From Streptomyces malachitofuscus (lineage in GTDB: Bacteria > Actinomycetota > Actinomycetes > Streptomycetales > Streptomycetaceae), in assembly GCF_014650055.1 (NCBI RefSeq), contig NZ_BMUF01000007.1, positions 186,001-250,000 of the forward strand: DNA of 64,000 nt, written 5' to 3'. The notes under the pieces were generated by a model, which saw only the letters and a program-made list of their open reading frames with translations, did not search any database and was not told where the DNA came from. Positions within the stretch are counted from its first letter, which is position 1. Each line of letters opens with the position of its first letter. Both the position numbers and the translations under genes were made by a program. Positions 26,253 through 34,428 of this stretch are shown here, one piece after another.

Positions 26253-27296
26253 TCAACCGACCTTCTTGGCCTTCTCGATGGCCTCGGCCAGGTTCTCCAC
26301 CAGCGGGGCGCACTTGTCGTAGGACAGAATCGGCTCGGCGGAGCGCGGGATGACCTGGCCGGCCTTGACCGCGGGAAGCTTCTTCCAGGTCCCCTCGGTG
26401 ATGTCCGCGGGCTGGATGGCCGAGGAGCGGTCGTCCATCATGATGATGTCGGCCTTGTACTTGTCGACGTTCTCCCAGCTGAGGCTCTCGAACCAGCCGC
26501 CGCCCTGGGCCTTGGCCTCCTCCGGCGGCTCGACGAAGTTCACGCCGAGGGCCTTGAAGTACTCCAGGTCCACCGAGAGGTTGGTGCCGGAGACGTAGAA
26601 CAGCTCCGGGCTCGCGGAACCGGCCATCACCTTGATGCCGGGGTTGGCCTTGACGGCCTTGCGCAGCCGCTCCGAGGCCTCCTCGAACCGCTTCTTGGCC
26701 TCGGTGGCCTTCGCCGCCTTCATGTCGCCGCCGAGGGACTCGGCCAGCTCCCACATCCGCTGCAGCGGGGCGGTGAGCTGACGGTCGTACACGGAGATGC
26801 CGACGCTCGGGGCGAGCTTGGCGATCTTGTCCTTGGACGCCTCGGGGACGTACCAGAGGGTGCCGGCGTCGTCGAACATCGTGGAGATCAGGACGTCCGG
26901 CGCGAGCGTCGCGTACTTCTCGACGTTGAACTGGTCCCAGACGTTGCCGAGGATGGTCACCTTGCTGATGTCCATGTCGCCGGCCTGGACGTCGGCCTTG
27001 CCGTCCTTGGTCTCCGTCGGACCGAAGACGCCCTTGACCCGGACGCCGTAGTCGTACAGCGCGGCGGCCACACCGGTGAACGCCACGATGTTCGCGGGCT
27101 TCTTGTCGAGCTTCACCGTGGTGCCCCGGTCGTCCTTGAAGGACCACGGACCGGACTCGGCGTCGCCGCCGCCCTTCGAGCCGCCGCTCTTCGCGTCCTC
27201 GTCCCCGCAGGCGGCGAGCACGGCGCCGAGTCCGAGGGCGCCGCCGGCGGCGAGCAGTCCCCGACGGGAGAAGCGGGCGGTTCTGGCGTTCGACAT
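26253..27296 (-). CDS. desE: Ferrioxamine-binding lipoprotein
   Basis: The 347-residue periplasmic-binding-fold (FecB/BtuF class III) lipoprotein has a twin-arginine-like SRRGLL and lipobox VLAAC with lipidated C30, then a Gly/Ser/Asp tether. Features of the fold include KKPANIVAFTGVAAALYDYGV and LAPDVLISTMFDD. It should capture ferrioxamine for an ABC importer. The iron box at 27347 lies 50 bases upstream. No permease or ATPase genes are adjacent. Confidence 0.93.
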   Translation of the reverse strand: MSNARTARFSRRGLLAAGGALGLGAVLAACGDEDAKSGGSKGGGDAESGPWSFKDDRGTTVKLDKKPANIVAFTGVAAALYDYGVRVKGVFGPTETKDGKADVQAGDMDISKVTILGNVWDQFNVEKYATLAPDVLISTMFDDAGTLWYVPEASKDKIAKLAPSVGISVYDRQLTAPLQRMWELAESLGGDMKAAKATEAKKRFEEASERLRKAVKANPGIKVMAGSASPELFYVSGTNLSVDLEYFKALGVNFVEPPEEAKAQGGGWFESLSWENVDKYKADIIMMDDRSSAIQPADITEGTWKKLPAVKAGQVIPRSAEPILSYDKCAPLVENLAEAIEKAKKVG

Positions 27297-27346
27297 GGGT
27301 GGGTCTGCTTTCGTGCGTGCGGAGCCGGCCTTGGCTGGAATCAGGC

Positions 27347-27365
27347 TTAGGTTAGCCTAACCTCA
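27347..27365. promoter_or_regulatory. Iron box of desEF
   Basis: TTAGGTTAGCCTAACCTCA matches the iron box at 25228 in 17 of 19 positions, with the two mismatches at one end. It should give DmdR1 control of desE and desF. Confidence 0.93.
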
Positions 27366-27459
27366 TGATCTGTCCAGGGGGTGCCCGGTGTGCATCCCCT
27401 CACGGACCGCCGGATCGCGTGCCCTGTACCGTGATCACCCTCACGCAAGGGGGTTCACC

Positions 27460-27801
27460 ATGGACGCGGTCCGGCGCTGGGGCCCGTCCGTGGCCGTCAA
27501 CCTGATCCTCGGCATCGTGGCCGTCGTGCCGCTGTGGCTGTCGATGATGTTCCTGTCGAACTACCCGCTGGCGGAGCTGGGATTGACCTCCCGGGAGCCC
27601 ACCGACAATGACGGCGTGCTGCCCTGGGCGGTCATCCTGGGCGGCGCGTGGGCGGTGTTCCTGGCCCTGTGGCTTCCCCTCGGCGGCCTGGCGCGCCCGA
27701 GGGCGGGGGTGGCGGGCCGCCGCTACTGGACCGTCAGCTCGGCGCTGGTGCTGACGCCCTTCGTCCTCCTGACGGTGCTGTTCGTCCTCGTCGACGGATG
27801 A
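27460..27801 (+). CDS. Small membrane protein, unknown function
   Basis: The 113-residue protein has three hydrophobic segments (about 11–33, 58–75 and 92–111) and a polar loop with TSREPTDNDG between the first two. The ATG at 27460 is preceded by AAGGGGG. It is divergent from desE, with the iron box about 95 bases upstream, so iron control is possible but unproven. Family not recognised. Confidence 0.6.
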   Translation: MDAVRRWGPSVAVNLILGIVAVVPLWLSMMFLSNYPLAELGLTSREPTDNDGVLPWAVILGGAWAVFLALWLPLGGLARPRAGVAGRRYWTVSSALVLTPFVLLTVLFVLVDG

Positions 27802-27814
27802 GCACGGCGGCACA

Positions 27815-27843
27815 CCGGCCCGCGCCCCGACGGCGCGGACCGG
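27815..27843. terminator. Hairpin between convergent genes
   Basis: An interrupted stem, CCGG-c-CCGCGCC paired with GGCGCGG-a-CCGG, has a 5-base loop. It lies between the membrane protein at 27460 and acdH. Confidence 0.6.
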
Positions 27844-27852
27844 CGCGGTGGT

Positions 27853-29013
27853 TCAGCCCGCCAGGCCCAACTCGCGGGCGATCAGCATGCGCTGCACCTC
27901 GCTCGTGCCCTCCCCGATCTCCAGGATCTTCGAGTCGCGCCACATACGGGCCACCGGGTACTCGTTCATGAAGCCGTAGCCGCCGTGGATCTGGGTGGCC
28001 TCCCGGGCGTTGTCCACCGCGACCGTGGAGGAGTACAGCTTCGCCAGCGCCGCCTCCTTCTTGAACGGCTCGCCCGCCACCAGGCGGCTCGCCGCGTCCC
28101 GCCACGCGAGACGGGCCGTGTGCGCCTTCATCTCCATGTCGGCGATCTTGAACTGGATCGCCTGGTTGGCGCCGATCGGGCGGCCGAAGGCGTGCCGCTC
28201 CTTGGCGTACTTCACCGACTCGTCCACACAGCCCTGCGCCAGCCCCGTGCCCAGCGCCGCGATGGCGATGCGGCCCTCGTCCAGGATCCGCAGGAACTGG
28301 GCGTAGCCGCGGCCCTCCTCGCCCAGGAGGTTGGCGGCCGGGACCCGCACGTCCTGGAAGGACAGCTCACGCGTGTCCGAGGCGTTCCAGCCGACCTTCG
28401 AGTACGGCGCCGCCACCGTGAAGCCCGGCGTGCCGGACGGGACGATGATCGACGAGATCAGCGGCTTGCCGTCCGGCTTGCGCCCGGTGACCGCCGTGAC
28501 CGTGACCAGGCCCGTGATGTCCGTGCCCGAGTTGGTGATGAAGCACTTGGTGCCGTTGATCACCCACTCGTTCGCCGACTCGTCCAGCCGGGCCGTCGTA
28601 CGGGTCGCGCCCGCGTCGCTGCCGCCGTCCGGCTCCGTCAGACCGAACGCGCCCAGGATCTCGCCGGAGCACAGCCGGGGCAGCCACTGGCGCTTCTGCT
28701 CCTCGGTGCCGAAGAGGTGCAGCGGCATCGCGCCGAGCGAAACGCCCGCCTCCAGGGTGATGGCCACCGAGGAGTCCACCCGGGCCAGTTCCTCCAGGGC
28801 GACGCCGAGCGCGAAGTAGTCGCCGCCCATGCCGCCGTACTCCTCCGGGAACGGCAGACCGAACAGGCCCATGCGGCCCATCTCCCGCACGATCTCGTAC
28901 GGGAACTCGTGGCGCTCGTAGAAGTCGCCGATCTTCGGTGCCACCACGTCGTGCGCGAACTCCTCGACCGTACGGCGGAGTTCTTCCAGTTCGGGGGAGA
29001 GCTTGTGGTCCAT
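27853..29013 (-). CDS. acdH: Acyl-CoA dehydrogenase (branched/short-chain)
   Basis: The 386-residue FAD-dependent dehydrogenase oxidises acyl-CoA thioesters such as isovaleryl- or isobutyryl-CoA to 2,3-enoyl-CoA. It has FGLTEPDGGSDAGATRTTA, QIHGGYGFMNEYPVAR, and the catalytic base E368 in GEGTSEVQ (the MCAD-type position). It is the last gene of the accD–accC–hmgL–acdH operon, six bases after hmgL. S. coelicolor AcdH of branched-chain amino acid breakdown has the same neighbourhood. Confidence 0.92.
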   Translation of the reverse strand: MDHKLSPELEELRRTVEEFAHDVVAPKIGDFYERHEFPYEIVREMGRMGLFGLPFPEEYGGMGGDYFALGVALEELARVDSSVAITLEAGVSLGAMPLHLFGTEEQKRQWLPRLCSGEILGAFGLTEPDGGSDAGATRTTARLDESANEWVINGTKCFITNSGTDITGLVTVTAVTGRKPDGKPLISSIIVPSGTPGFTVAAPYSKVGWNASDTRELSFQDVRVPAANLLGEEGRGYAQFLRILDEGRIAIAALGTGLAQGCVDESVKYAKERHAFGRPIGANQAIQFKIADMEMKAHTARLAWRDAASRLVAGEPFKKEAALAKLYSSTVAVDNAREATQIHGGYGFMNEYPVARMWRDSKILEIGEGTSEVQRMLIARELGLAG

Positions 29014-29019
29014 GGTCGT

Positions 29020-29967
29020 TCACTGCTCCTGGTGGGAGAGGGCTCGTACGGTGCGGGACGGGCTGGGTCGGCCCAGGTGGGCGGCCATCCAGACGCTTGT
29101 GGCGACGAGACGGCCGAGGTCGACTCCGGTGTCGATGCCGAGACCCTGCAGCATCCACACGAGGTCTTCGGTGGCGAGATTGCCGGTGGCGGACTTCGCG
29201 TACGGGCAGCCGCCCAGTCCGCCGGCGGACGCGTCGACCGTGGCGACGCCCCGCTGGAGCGCGGCCAGCGTGTTGGACAGCGCCTGGCCGTAGGTGTCGT
29301 GGAAGTGCACGGCCAGCGCGGACACCGGGACGTCCGCCTCGCCGAGCGCGGTGAGCAGGGCCGTCACATGGCCGGGGGTCGCCACGCCGATGGTGTCGCC
29401 CAGGCTCAGCTCGTCGCAGCCCATGTCCAGCAGCGCCCGGCACACCCGCACCACCTGGGCGAGGGGGACCGCTCCCTCCCACGGATCCCCGAAGCACATC
29501 GAGAGATAGCCGCGGACGTGCACGTCCTGCGCCTTCGCCCGGCGCACCACCGGCTCGAACATGGCCAGCGACTCGTCCACCGTGCGGTTGAGGTTGGCCT
29601 TGGCGAAGGACTCCGTGGCGCTGGCGAACACCGCCACCCGCCGGACGCCCAGCGCCAGCGCGCGGTCCAGGCCGCGCTCGTTCGGCACCAAAACCGGCAG
29701 CGACACCGGCAGTTCGGACACCGCCGGGAACAGGTCCTCGGCGTCCGCCAGCTGGGGCACCCATTTCGGGTGGACGAAGCTCGTCGCCTCGATCGTGGTC
29801 AGACCGGTGGCGGCCAGGCGGCGGACGAACTCCGCCTTGACGGCCGTCGGGACGGTCGCCTTCTCGTTCTGCAGGCCGTCGCGGGCGCCCACCTCGTGGA
29901 TCCGCACCCGCGCGGGCAGCCCCTCGGCCGGTACGGCCATGGGCAGGCCCAGTTCCGAGGCGTTCAT
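29020..29967 (-). CDS. hmgL: Hydroxymethylglutaryl-CoA lyase
   Basis: The 315-residue TIM-barrel lyase cleaves HMG-CoA to acetoacetate and acetyl-CoA, the last step of leucine catabolism. It begins with EVGARDGLQNEK (metal-binding Asp and catalytic Arg) and has TSFVHPKWVPQLAD and HFHDTYGQALSNTLAAL with two metal-binding His. AGGLGGCPYAKSATGN carries the signature Cys loop. Its ATG overlaps the accC stop (ATGA). Confidence 0.95.
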   Translation of the reverse strand: MNASELGLPMAVPAEGLPARVRIHEVGARDGLQNEKATVPTAVKAEFVRRLAATGLTTIEATSFVHPKWVPQLADAEDLFPAVSELPVSLPVLVPNERGLDRALALGVRRVAVFASATESFAKANLNRTVDESLAMFEPVVRRAKAQDVHVRGYLSMCFGDPWEGAVPLAQVVRVCRALLDMGCDELSLGDTIGVATPGHVTALLTALGEADVPVSALAVHFHDTYGQALSNTLAALQRGVATVDASAGGLGGCPYAKSATGNLATEDLVWMLQGLGIDTGVDLGRLVATSVWMAAHLGRPSPSRTVRALSHQEQ

Positions 29968-31985
29968 TCCGTCTCCTCCTCCACGGCGGCGATCACGGCC
30001 AGCACCTGGTCCATGGCGACCGTCGTGCCCGGGGACACGTCCAGCTCGGTCACCGTGCCGGCGTGCGGGGCGGAGATGACGTGCTCCATCTTCATCGCCT
30101 CCACCACCAGCAGGCTCTGGCCCGCGCTGACCTCGTCGCCGACGGCGACCTTCACCACCGTCACCGTGCCCGGCATCGGCGCGGTCAGCGAGTCGGCGCC
30201 CGCCTGACCCGCCCGGGTGAGGGACGCGGCGACCGGGTCGTGGTCCCGCACGTGCCAGGCGTCGCCGTCCCGGCCCAGCCAGGTGCCGTCCGGCAGGGCA
30301 GCGAGGGTGTGGGCGACGCCGTCGAGCGTGCAGGTGATCCGGTGCCCGTCCACCGGGCCCGCAGACCCCCGCACCGGGGTGCCGGCGCCCGGCAGCAGCA
30401 GTTCCGTCCCGCCGTCCGCCGTGCCGCGCACACGCACGGTCACCGGGTCGTGGCCCGCCACCCGCAGGTGGTGCGCCGTCCACGCCCGCTCGCCGCCCAT
30501 CCGCCAGCCGTCGGCGGCGGCGAACGGGTCGGCCCAGCCGGATCCGTCGGCGGGCTGCCGGAGGGAGGCCTGGCGCAGCAGCGCCCCCGCCGCGTACGCC
30601 TCCGTCGGCACCTCGTCCGCCACGAGCCCGGCCACCTCGCGCTCGACCAGCCCCGTGTCCAGCTCTCCCGACAGCACCGCCGGATGGGCCAGCAGCCGCC
30701 GCAGGAATCCCGCGTTGGTCTGCACGCCCAGCGTCACCGTCTCCGCCAGCGCCGCGCGGAGCTTGCGCAGCGCGGTCGCGCGGTCGGGGCCGTAGGCGAT
30801 CACCTTGGACAGCATCGGGTCGTAGAGGCTGCCGACCTCCGTGCCCTCGCTCAGCCCGGAGTCGGTGCGCACCCCGTCGCCCTGCGGCTCGCGCAGCCTG
30901 AGCACCGTGCCGCCGGAGGGGAGGAAGCCGCGCGCCGGGTCCTCCGCGCAGATGCGGGCCTCGATCGCGTGGCCGGTGAGCCGGATGTCGGCCTGCCCGA
31001 ACGGCAGCGGCTCGCCCGCCGCCACCCGCAGCTGCCACTCCACCAGGTCAAGACCCGTGATCAGCTCGGTGACCGGGTGCTCCACCTGGAGGCGGGTGTT
31101 CATCTCCATGAAGTAGTACGACGACGGGTCGTTGCCCGGGACGATGAACTCCACCGTGCCCGCGCCCCGGTAGCCGCAGGAGCGGGCCGCCTGGACGGCC
31201 GCCTCACCCATCGCCGCCCGGGTCTCCTCGTCGAGGAGCACACTGGGCGCCTCCTCGATGATCTTCTGGTGGCGGCGCTGGAGGGAGCACTCGCGCTCAC
31301 CCAGATGGACCACGCCGCCGTGGCCGTCGGCCAGGACCTGGATCTCGATGTGCCGGGGGCGGTCGATCCACCGCTCGACCAGCAGGGTGTCATCACCGAA
31401 GGAGGCGCGGGCCTCGCGCCGCGCGGCGGCGATCTCGTTGGCCAGCACCGAGGCGTCCCGCACCAGCCGCATGCCCTTGCCGCCACCGCCCGCCGACGGC
31501 TTCAGCAGCACCGGCACGCCGATCTCCCGGGCCGCGTCCGCGAGCTGCTCGTCCGTCAGCCCGCTGCCGCTGGAGCCGGGCACGACCGGCACCCCGGCCG
31601 CCCGCACCGTCTCCTTGGCGCGGATCTTGTCCCCCATGAGGGAGATCGCGTCCGCCGGGGGCCCGATGAACACCAGCCCCGCCGCCTCGCACGCCCGCGC
31701 GAAGCCGGCGTTCTCGGCGAGGAAGCCGTATCCCGGGTGGACCGCCTGGGCGCCGGTGCGGGCGGCAGCCTCCAGCAGCCGCTCCACCGACAGATAGCTC
31801 TCCGCGGCCGGCGCCGGCCCGATCCGAACCGCCGTGTCGGCCTCCCGGACGTGCCGGGCGTCGGCGTCCGCGTCGGAGTACACCGCCACCGAGCGCACGC
31901 CCATGGACCGCAGTGTGCGGATGACGCGGACCGCGATCTCCCCCCGGTTGGCCACCAGCACCGTCTCGAACATCTGCTCAGTCAT
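29964..31985 (-). CDS. Acyl-CoA carboxylase alpha subunit: biotin carboxylase plus biotin carrier
   Basis: The roughly 673-residue subunit has biotin carboxylase residues 5–450 (VLVANRGEIAVRVIRTLRSMG, KPSAGGGGKGMRLV ATP grasp, FMEMNTRLQVEHPVTE active site). A variable linker follows, then a C-terminal biotinyl domain with VVEAMKMEHV, whose Lys carries biotin. It forms 3-methylcrotonyl-CoA carboxylase with the adjacent beta subunit. ATG 31985 has AGGGG upstream; a GTG at 32003 overlapping the previous stop (GTGA) and an ATG four codons inside are alternatives. Confidence 0.94.
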   Translation of the reverse strand: MTEQMFETVLVANRGEIAVRVIRTLRSMGVRSVAVYSDADADARHVREADTAVRIGPAPAAESYLSVERLLEAAARTGAQAVHPGYGFLAENAGFARACEAAGLVFIGPPADAISLMGDKIRAKETVRAAGVPVVPGSSGSGLTDEQLADAAREIGVPVLLKPSAGGGGKGMRLVRDASVLANEIAAARREARASFGDDTLLVERWIDRPRHIEIQVLADGHGGVVHLGERECSLQRRHQKIIEEAPSVLLDEETRAAMGEAAVQAARSCGYRGAGTVEFIVPGNDPSSYYFMEMNTRLQVEHPVTELITGLDLVEWQLRVAAGEPLPFGQADIRLTGHAIEARICAEDPARGFLPSGGTVLRLREPQGDGVRTDSGLSEGTEVGSLYDPMLSKVIAYGPDRATALRKLRAALAETVTLGVQTNAGFLRRLLAHPAVLSGELDTGLVEREVAGLVADEVPTEAYAAGALLRQASLRQPADGSGWADPFAAADGWRMGGERAWTAHHLRVAGHDPVTVRVRGTADGGTELLLPGAGTPVRGSAGPVDGHRITCTLDGVAHTLAALPDGTWLGRDGDAWHVRDHDPVAASLTRAGQAGADSLTAPMPGTVTVVKVAVGDEVSAGQSLLVVEAMKMEHVISAPHAGTVTELDVSPGTTVAMDQVLAVIAAVEEETE

Positions 31986-31999
31986 CGTCAGGGGTCCCC

Positions 32000-33616
32000 T
32001 CACATCCGGAAGACGCCGAACTGAGGGTCACTCAGTGGCGCGTTGGCGCACGCGGTCAGGGCCAGGCCCAGGACCTGCCGGGTCTCCATCGGGTCGATCA
32101 CGCCGTCGTCCCAGAGGCGGGCCGTCGCGTAGTAAGCGTTCCCCTGATGCTCGTACTGCGCACGGATCGGGGCCTTGAAGGCGTCCTCGTCCTCCGCCGG
32201 CCACTCCTCGCCGCGCGCCTGAAGCTGGTCCCGCTTGACGGTCGCGAGGACGGAGGCCGCCTGCTCGCCGCCCATCACCGAGATCTTGGCGTTGGGCCAC
32301 ATCCACAGGAAGCGGGGGGAGTACGCCCTGCCGCACATCGAGTAGTTGCCCGCCCCGTACGACCCGCCGACCACCACGGTCAGCTTCGGCACGCGCGTGC
32401 AGGCGACCGCGGTGACCATCTTGGCGCCGTGCTTGGCGATGCCGCCCGCCTCGTAGTCCCGGCCCACCATGAAGCCCGAGATGTTCTGCAGGAACACCAG
32501 CGGGATGCCGCGCTGGTCGCACAGCTCGATGAAGTGGGCACCCTTCTGGGCGGACTCGGAGAACAGGATGCCGTTGTTGGCGACGATGCCCACCGGGTGG
32601 CCGTGGATCCGGGCGAAGCCGGTGACCAGGGTCTGCCCGAACTCCGACTTGAACTCCTGGAAACGGGAGCCGTCGGTGATCCGCGCGATGATCTCCCGGA
32701 CGTCGTAGGGGGTGCGGGAGTCGACCGGCACCGCCCCGTACAGTCCGGCGGGATCCACCTTGGGCTCGACCGCCTGCTCCACCTTCCAGGGCAGGGCGCC
32801 CCGCGCGGGGAGCGTGGAGACGATGTTCCGCACGATCCGCAGCGCGTGCGCGTCGTCCTCCGCGAGGTGGTCGGTCACGCCGGACACCCGCGAATGGACC
32901 TCGCCGCCGCCCAGCTCCTCCGCCGTGACCACCTCACCGGTGGCCGCCTTCACCAGCGGCGGGCCGCCGAGGAAGATCGTGCCCTGGTTCCGGACGATCA
33001 CCGCCTCGTCGCTCATCGCCGGGACGTAGGCCCCGCCCGCCGTGCAGGAGCCGAGCACCGCCGCGATCTGCGGGATGCCGGCGCCGGACATCCGGGCCTG
33101 GTTGTAGAAGATCCGCCCGAAGTGGTCCCGGTCCGGGAACACCTCGTCCTGCATCGGCAGGAAGGCGCCGCCGGAGTCCACCAGGTAGACGCAGGGGAGC
33201 CGGTTGTCGAGGGCGACCTCCTGCGCGCGCAGGTGCTTCTTCACCGTCATCGGGTAGTACGTGCCGCCCTTGACGGTGGCGTCGTTGGCCACGACCACGC
33301 ACTCCCTGCCGCTCACCCGCCCGATCCCGGCGATCACGCCGGCCGCCGGGGCCTGCCCCTCGTACATCCCGTCGGCCGCCAGCGGGGCCAGCTCCAGGAA
33401 GGGCGAGCCGGGGTCGAGGAGCGTGTCCACGCGCTCGCGCGGGAGCAGCTTCCCGCGCGCGGTGTGCCGTGCCCGCGCCCGCTCGCCGCCGCCGAGCGCC
33501 GCCGCGGCCAGCTTGCCGCGCAGCTCCCCGACGAGCGCGCGGTGCGCCTCCTCGTTGGCCCGAAAGGCCTCGGACGCGGGATCTGCCGCGCTGTGAAGCT
33601 CCGGTGCCTCATGCAT
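32000..33616 (-). CDS. accD1: Acyl-CoA carboxylase beta subunit (carboxyltransferase), 3-methylcrotonyl-CoA type
   Basis: The 538-residue carboxyltransferase has two crotonase folds, with ARHTARGKLLPRERVDTLLDP, VYLVDSGGAFLPMQDEVFPD, GSCTAGGAYVPAMSDE and GNYSMCGRAYSPRFLWMWP. The FLPMQDEVFPDRDHFGRIFYN region is typical of MCC beta rather than propionyl-CoA carboxylase. It is the first gene of the operon and lies behind the doubled TetR operator. Substrate is inferred from the HMG-CoA lyase and dehydrogenase downstream. Confidence 0.93.
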   Translation of the reverse strand: MHEAPELHSAADPASEAFRANEEAHRALVGELRGKLAAAALGGGERARARHTARGKLLPRERVDTLLDPGSPFLELAPLAADGMYEGQAPAAGVIAGIGRVSGRECVVVANDATVKGGTYYPMTVKKHLRAQEVALDNRLPCVYLVDSGGAFLPMQDEVFPDRDHFGRIFYNQARMSGAGIPQIAAVLGSCTAGGAYVPAMSDEAVIVRNQGTIFLGGPPLVKAATGEVVTAEELGGGEVHSRVSGVTDHLAEDDAHALRIVRNIVSTLPARGALPWKVEQAVEPKVDPAGLYGAVPVDSRTPYDVREIIARITDGSRFQEFKSEFGQTLVTGFARIHGHPVGIVANNGILFSESAQKGAHFIELCDQRGIPLVFLQNISGFMVGRDYEAGGIAKHGAKMVTAVACTRVPKLTVVVGGSYGAGNYSMCGRAYSPRFLWMWPNAKISVMGGEQAASVLATVKRDQLQARGEEWPAEDEDAFKAPIRAQYEHQGNAYYATARLWDDGVIDPMETRQVLGLALTACANAPLSDPQFGVFRM

Positions 33617-33636
33617 CCTGCGAGTCCCCTCACCTT

Positions 33637-33681
33637 GTTAATGAGCGTTAACGCATTTCCTTCAGGTTAACGAGCGCTAAC
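33637..33681. promoter_or_regulatory. Doubled TetR operator between accD1 and tetR
   Basis: GTTAATGAGCGTTAAC (33637–33652) and GTTAACGAGCGCTAAC (33666–33681) share the pattern GTTA-n8-TAAC and are 29 bp apart, nearly three helical turns. They occupy the divergent promoter region, as expected for the adjacent TetR regulator controlling itself and the operon. Confidence 0.8.
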
Positions 33682-33703
33682 GTCCCTGTCTAGAATCGTC
33701 TTC

Positions 33704-34300
33704 ATGGCCACCAGAACCGACGCCCCCACCCGCCGTGAGCAGATCCTCAAGGAGGCCGCCCGGCTCTTCGCCGAGCGCGGCTTCCACGGTGTCGGGGTCG
33801 ACGAGATAGGCGCCGCGGTCGGCATCAGCGGACCCGGGCTCTACCGGCACTTCGCGGGCAAGGACGCGATGCTCGCGGAGCTGCTGGTCGGGATCAGCGG
33901 CTCGCTGCTGACCGGCGCCAAGCAGCGCCTGAAGGAGGCCGACGGGGTGGCCCCCGAGGCGGTCCTCGACTCGCTGATCGAGGGGCACATCGACTTCGCG
34001 CTCGACGACCGCCCCCTCATCACCCTGCACGACCGGGAGCTCGACCGCCTCCGGGACACCGACCGCAAGCTGGTCCGCCAGCTCCAGCGGCAGTACGTGG
34101 AGCTGTGGGTGGAGGTGGTGCGCCGGCTCTACCCGGAGCTGGCCGAACCGGCCGCCCGCTCGGCCGTCCACTCGGTGTTCGGCCTGCTCAACTCGACCCC
34201 GCACCTGGCCCGCCCGGGCGCGCTCCCGGGGCGCGCGACGACGGCCGCGCTGCTGCACCGGATGGCGCGGGGGGCGTTCGAGGCGGCGGGTGCGCGATGA
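33704..34300 (+). CDS. TetR-family regulator of the acyl-CoA carboxylase operon
   Basis: The 198-residue regulator has an N-terminal helix-turn-helix (about 10–57: RREQILKEAARLFAERGFHG ... GISGPGLYRHFAGKDAML) and a helical ligand domain. It is divergent from accD1 across two near-identical operators. In leucine/isovalerate (liu) and related acyl-CoA operons such regulators sense an acyl-CoA intermediate. The ligand here is not known. Confidence 0.9.
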   Translation: MATRTDAPTRREQILKEAARLFAERGFHGVGVDEIGAAVGISGPGLYRHFAGKDAMLAELLVGISGSLLTGAKQRLKEADGVAPEAVLDSLIEGHIDFALDDRPLITLHDRELDRLRDTDRKLVRQLQRQYVELWVEVVRRLYPELAEPAARSAVHSVFGLLNSTPHLARPGALPGRATTAALLHRMARGAFEAAGAR

Positions 34301-34383
34301 CCCCGGCGCAGCGACCGGCGGAGTGACGAGCGTTACGGACCGTCCGGTCTGGACGGCTGTGGATACTCGCCGGTACCTTTGAT

Positions 34384-34399
34384 CTGAGCAAGCGCTTAG
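34384..34399 (+). promoter_or_regulatory. AAGCGCTT palindrome upstream of second acyl-CoA dehydrogenase
   Basis: CTGAGCAAGCGCTTAG contains the 8-bp palindrome AAGCGCTT, 30 bases upstream of the gene start. AAGCGCTT-centred motifs occur in promoters of fatty-acid and acyl-CoA genes under TetR control in actinobacteria, but the flanks here are not symmetrical. Confidence 0.3.
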
Positions 34400-34428
34400 A
34401 CATGCCCAGGTCGTGGAGGTGGCGGACA

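Noticed and set aside
32004..33670. Long plus-strand frames opposite accD1
   Set aside because: Antisense shadows of a clear carboxyltransferase with no recognisable domain.
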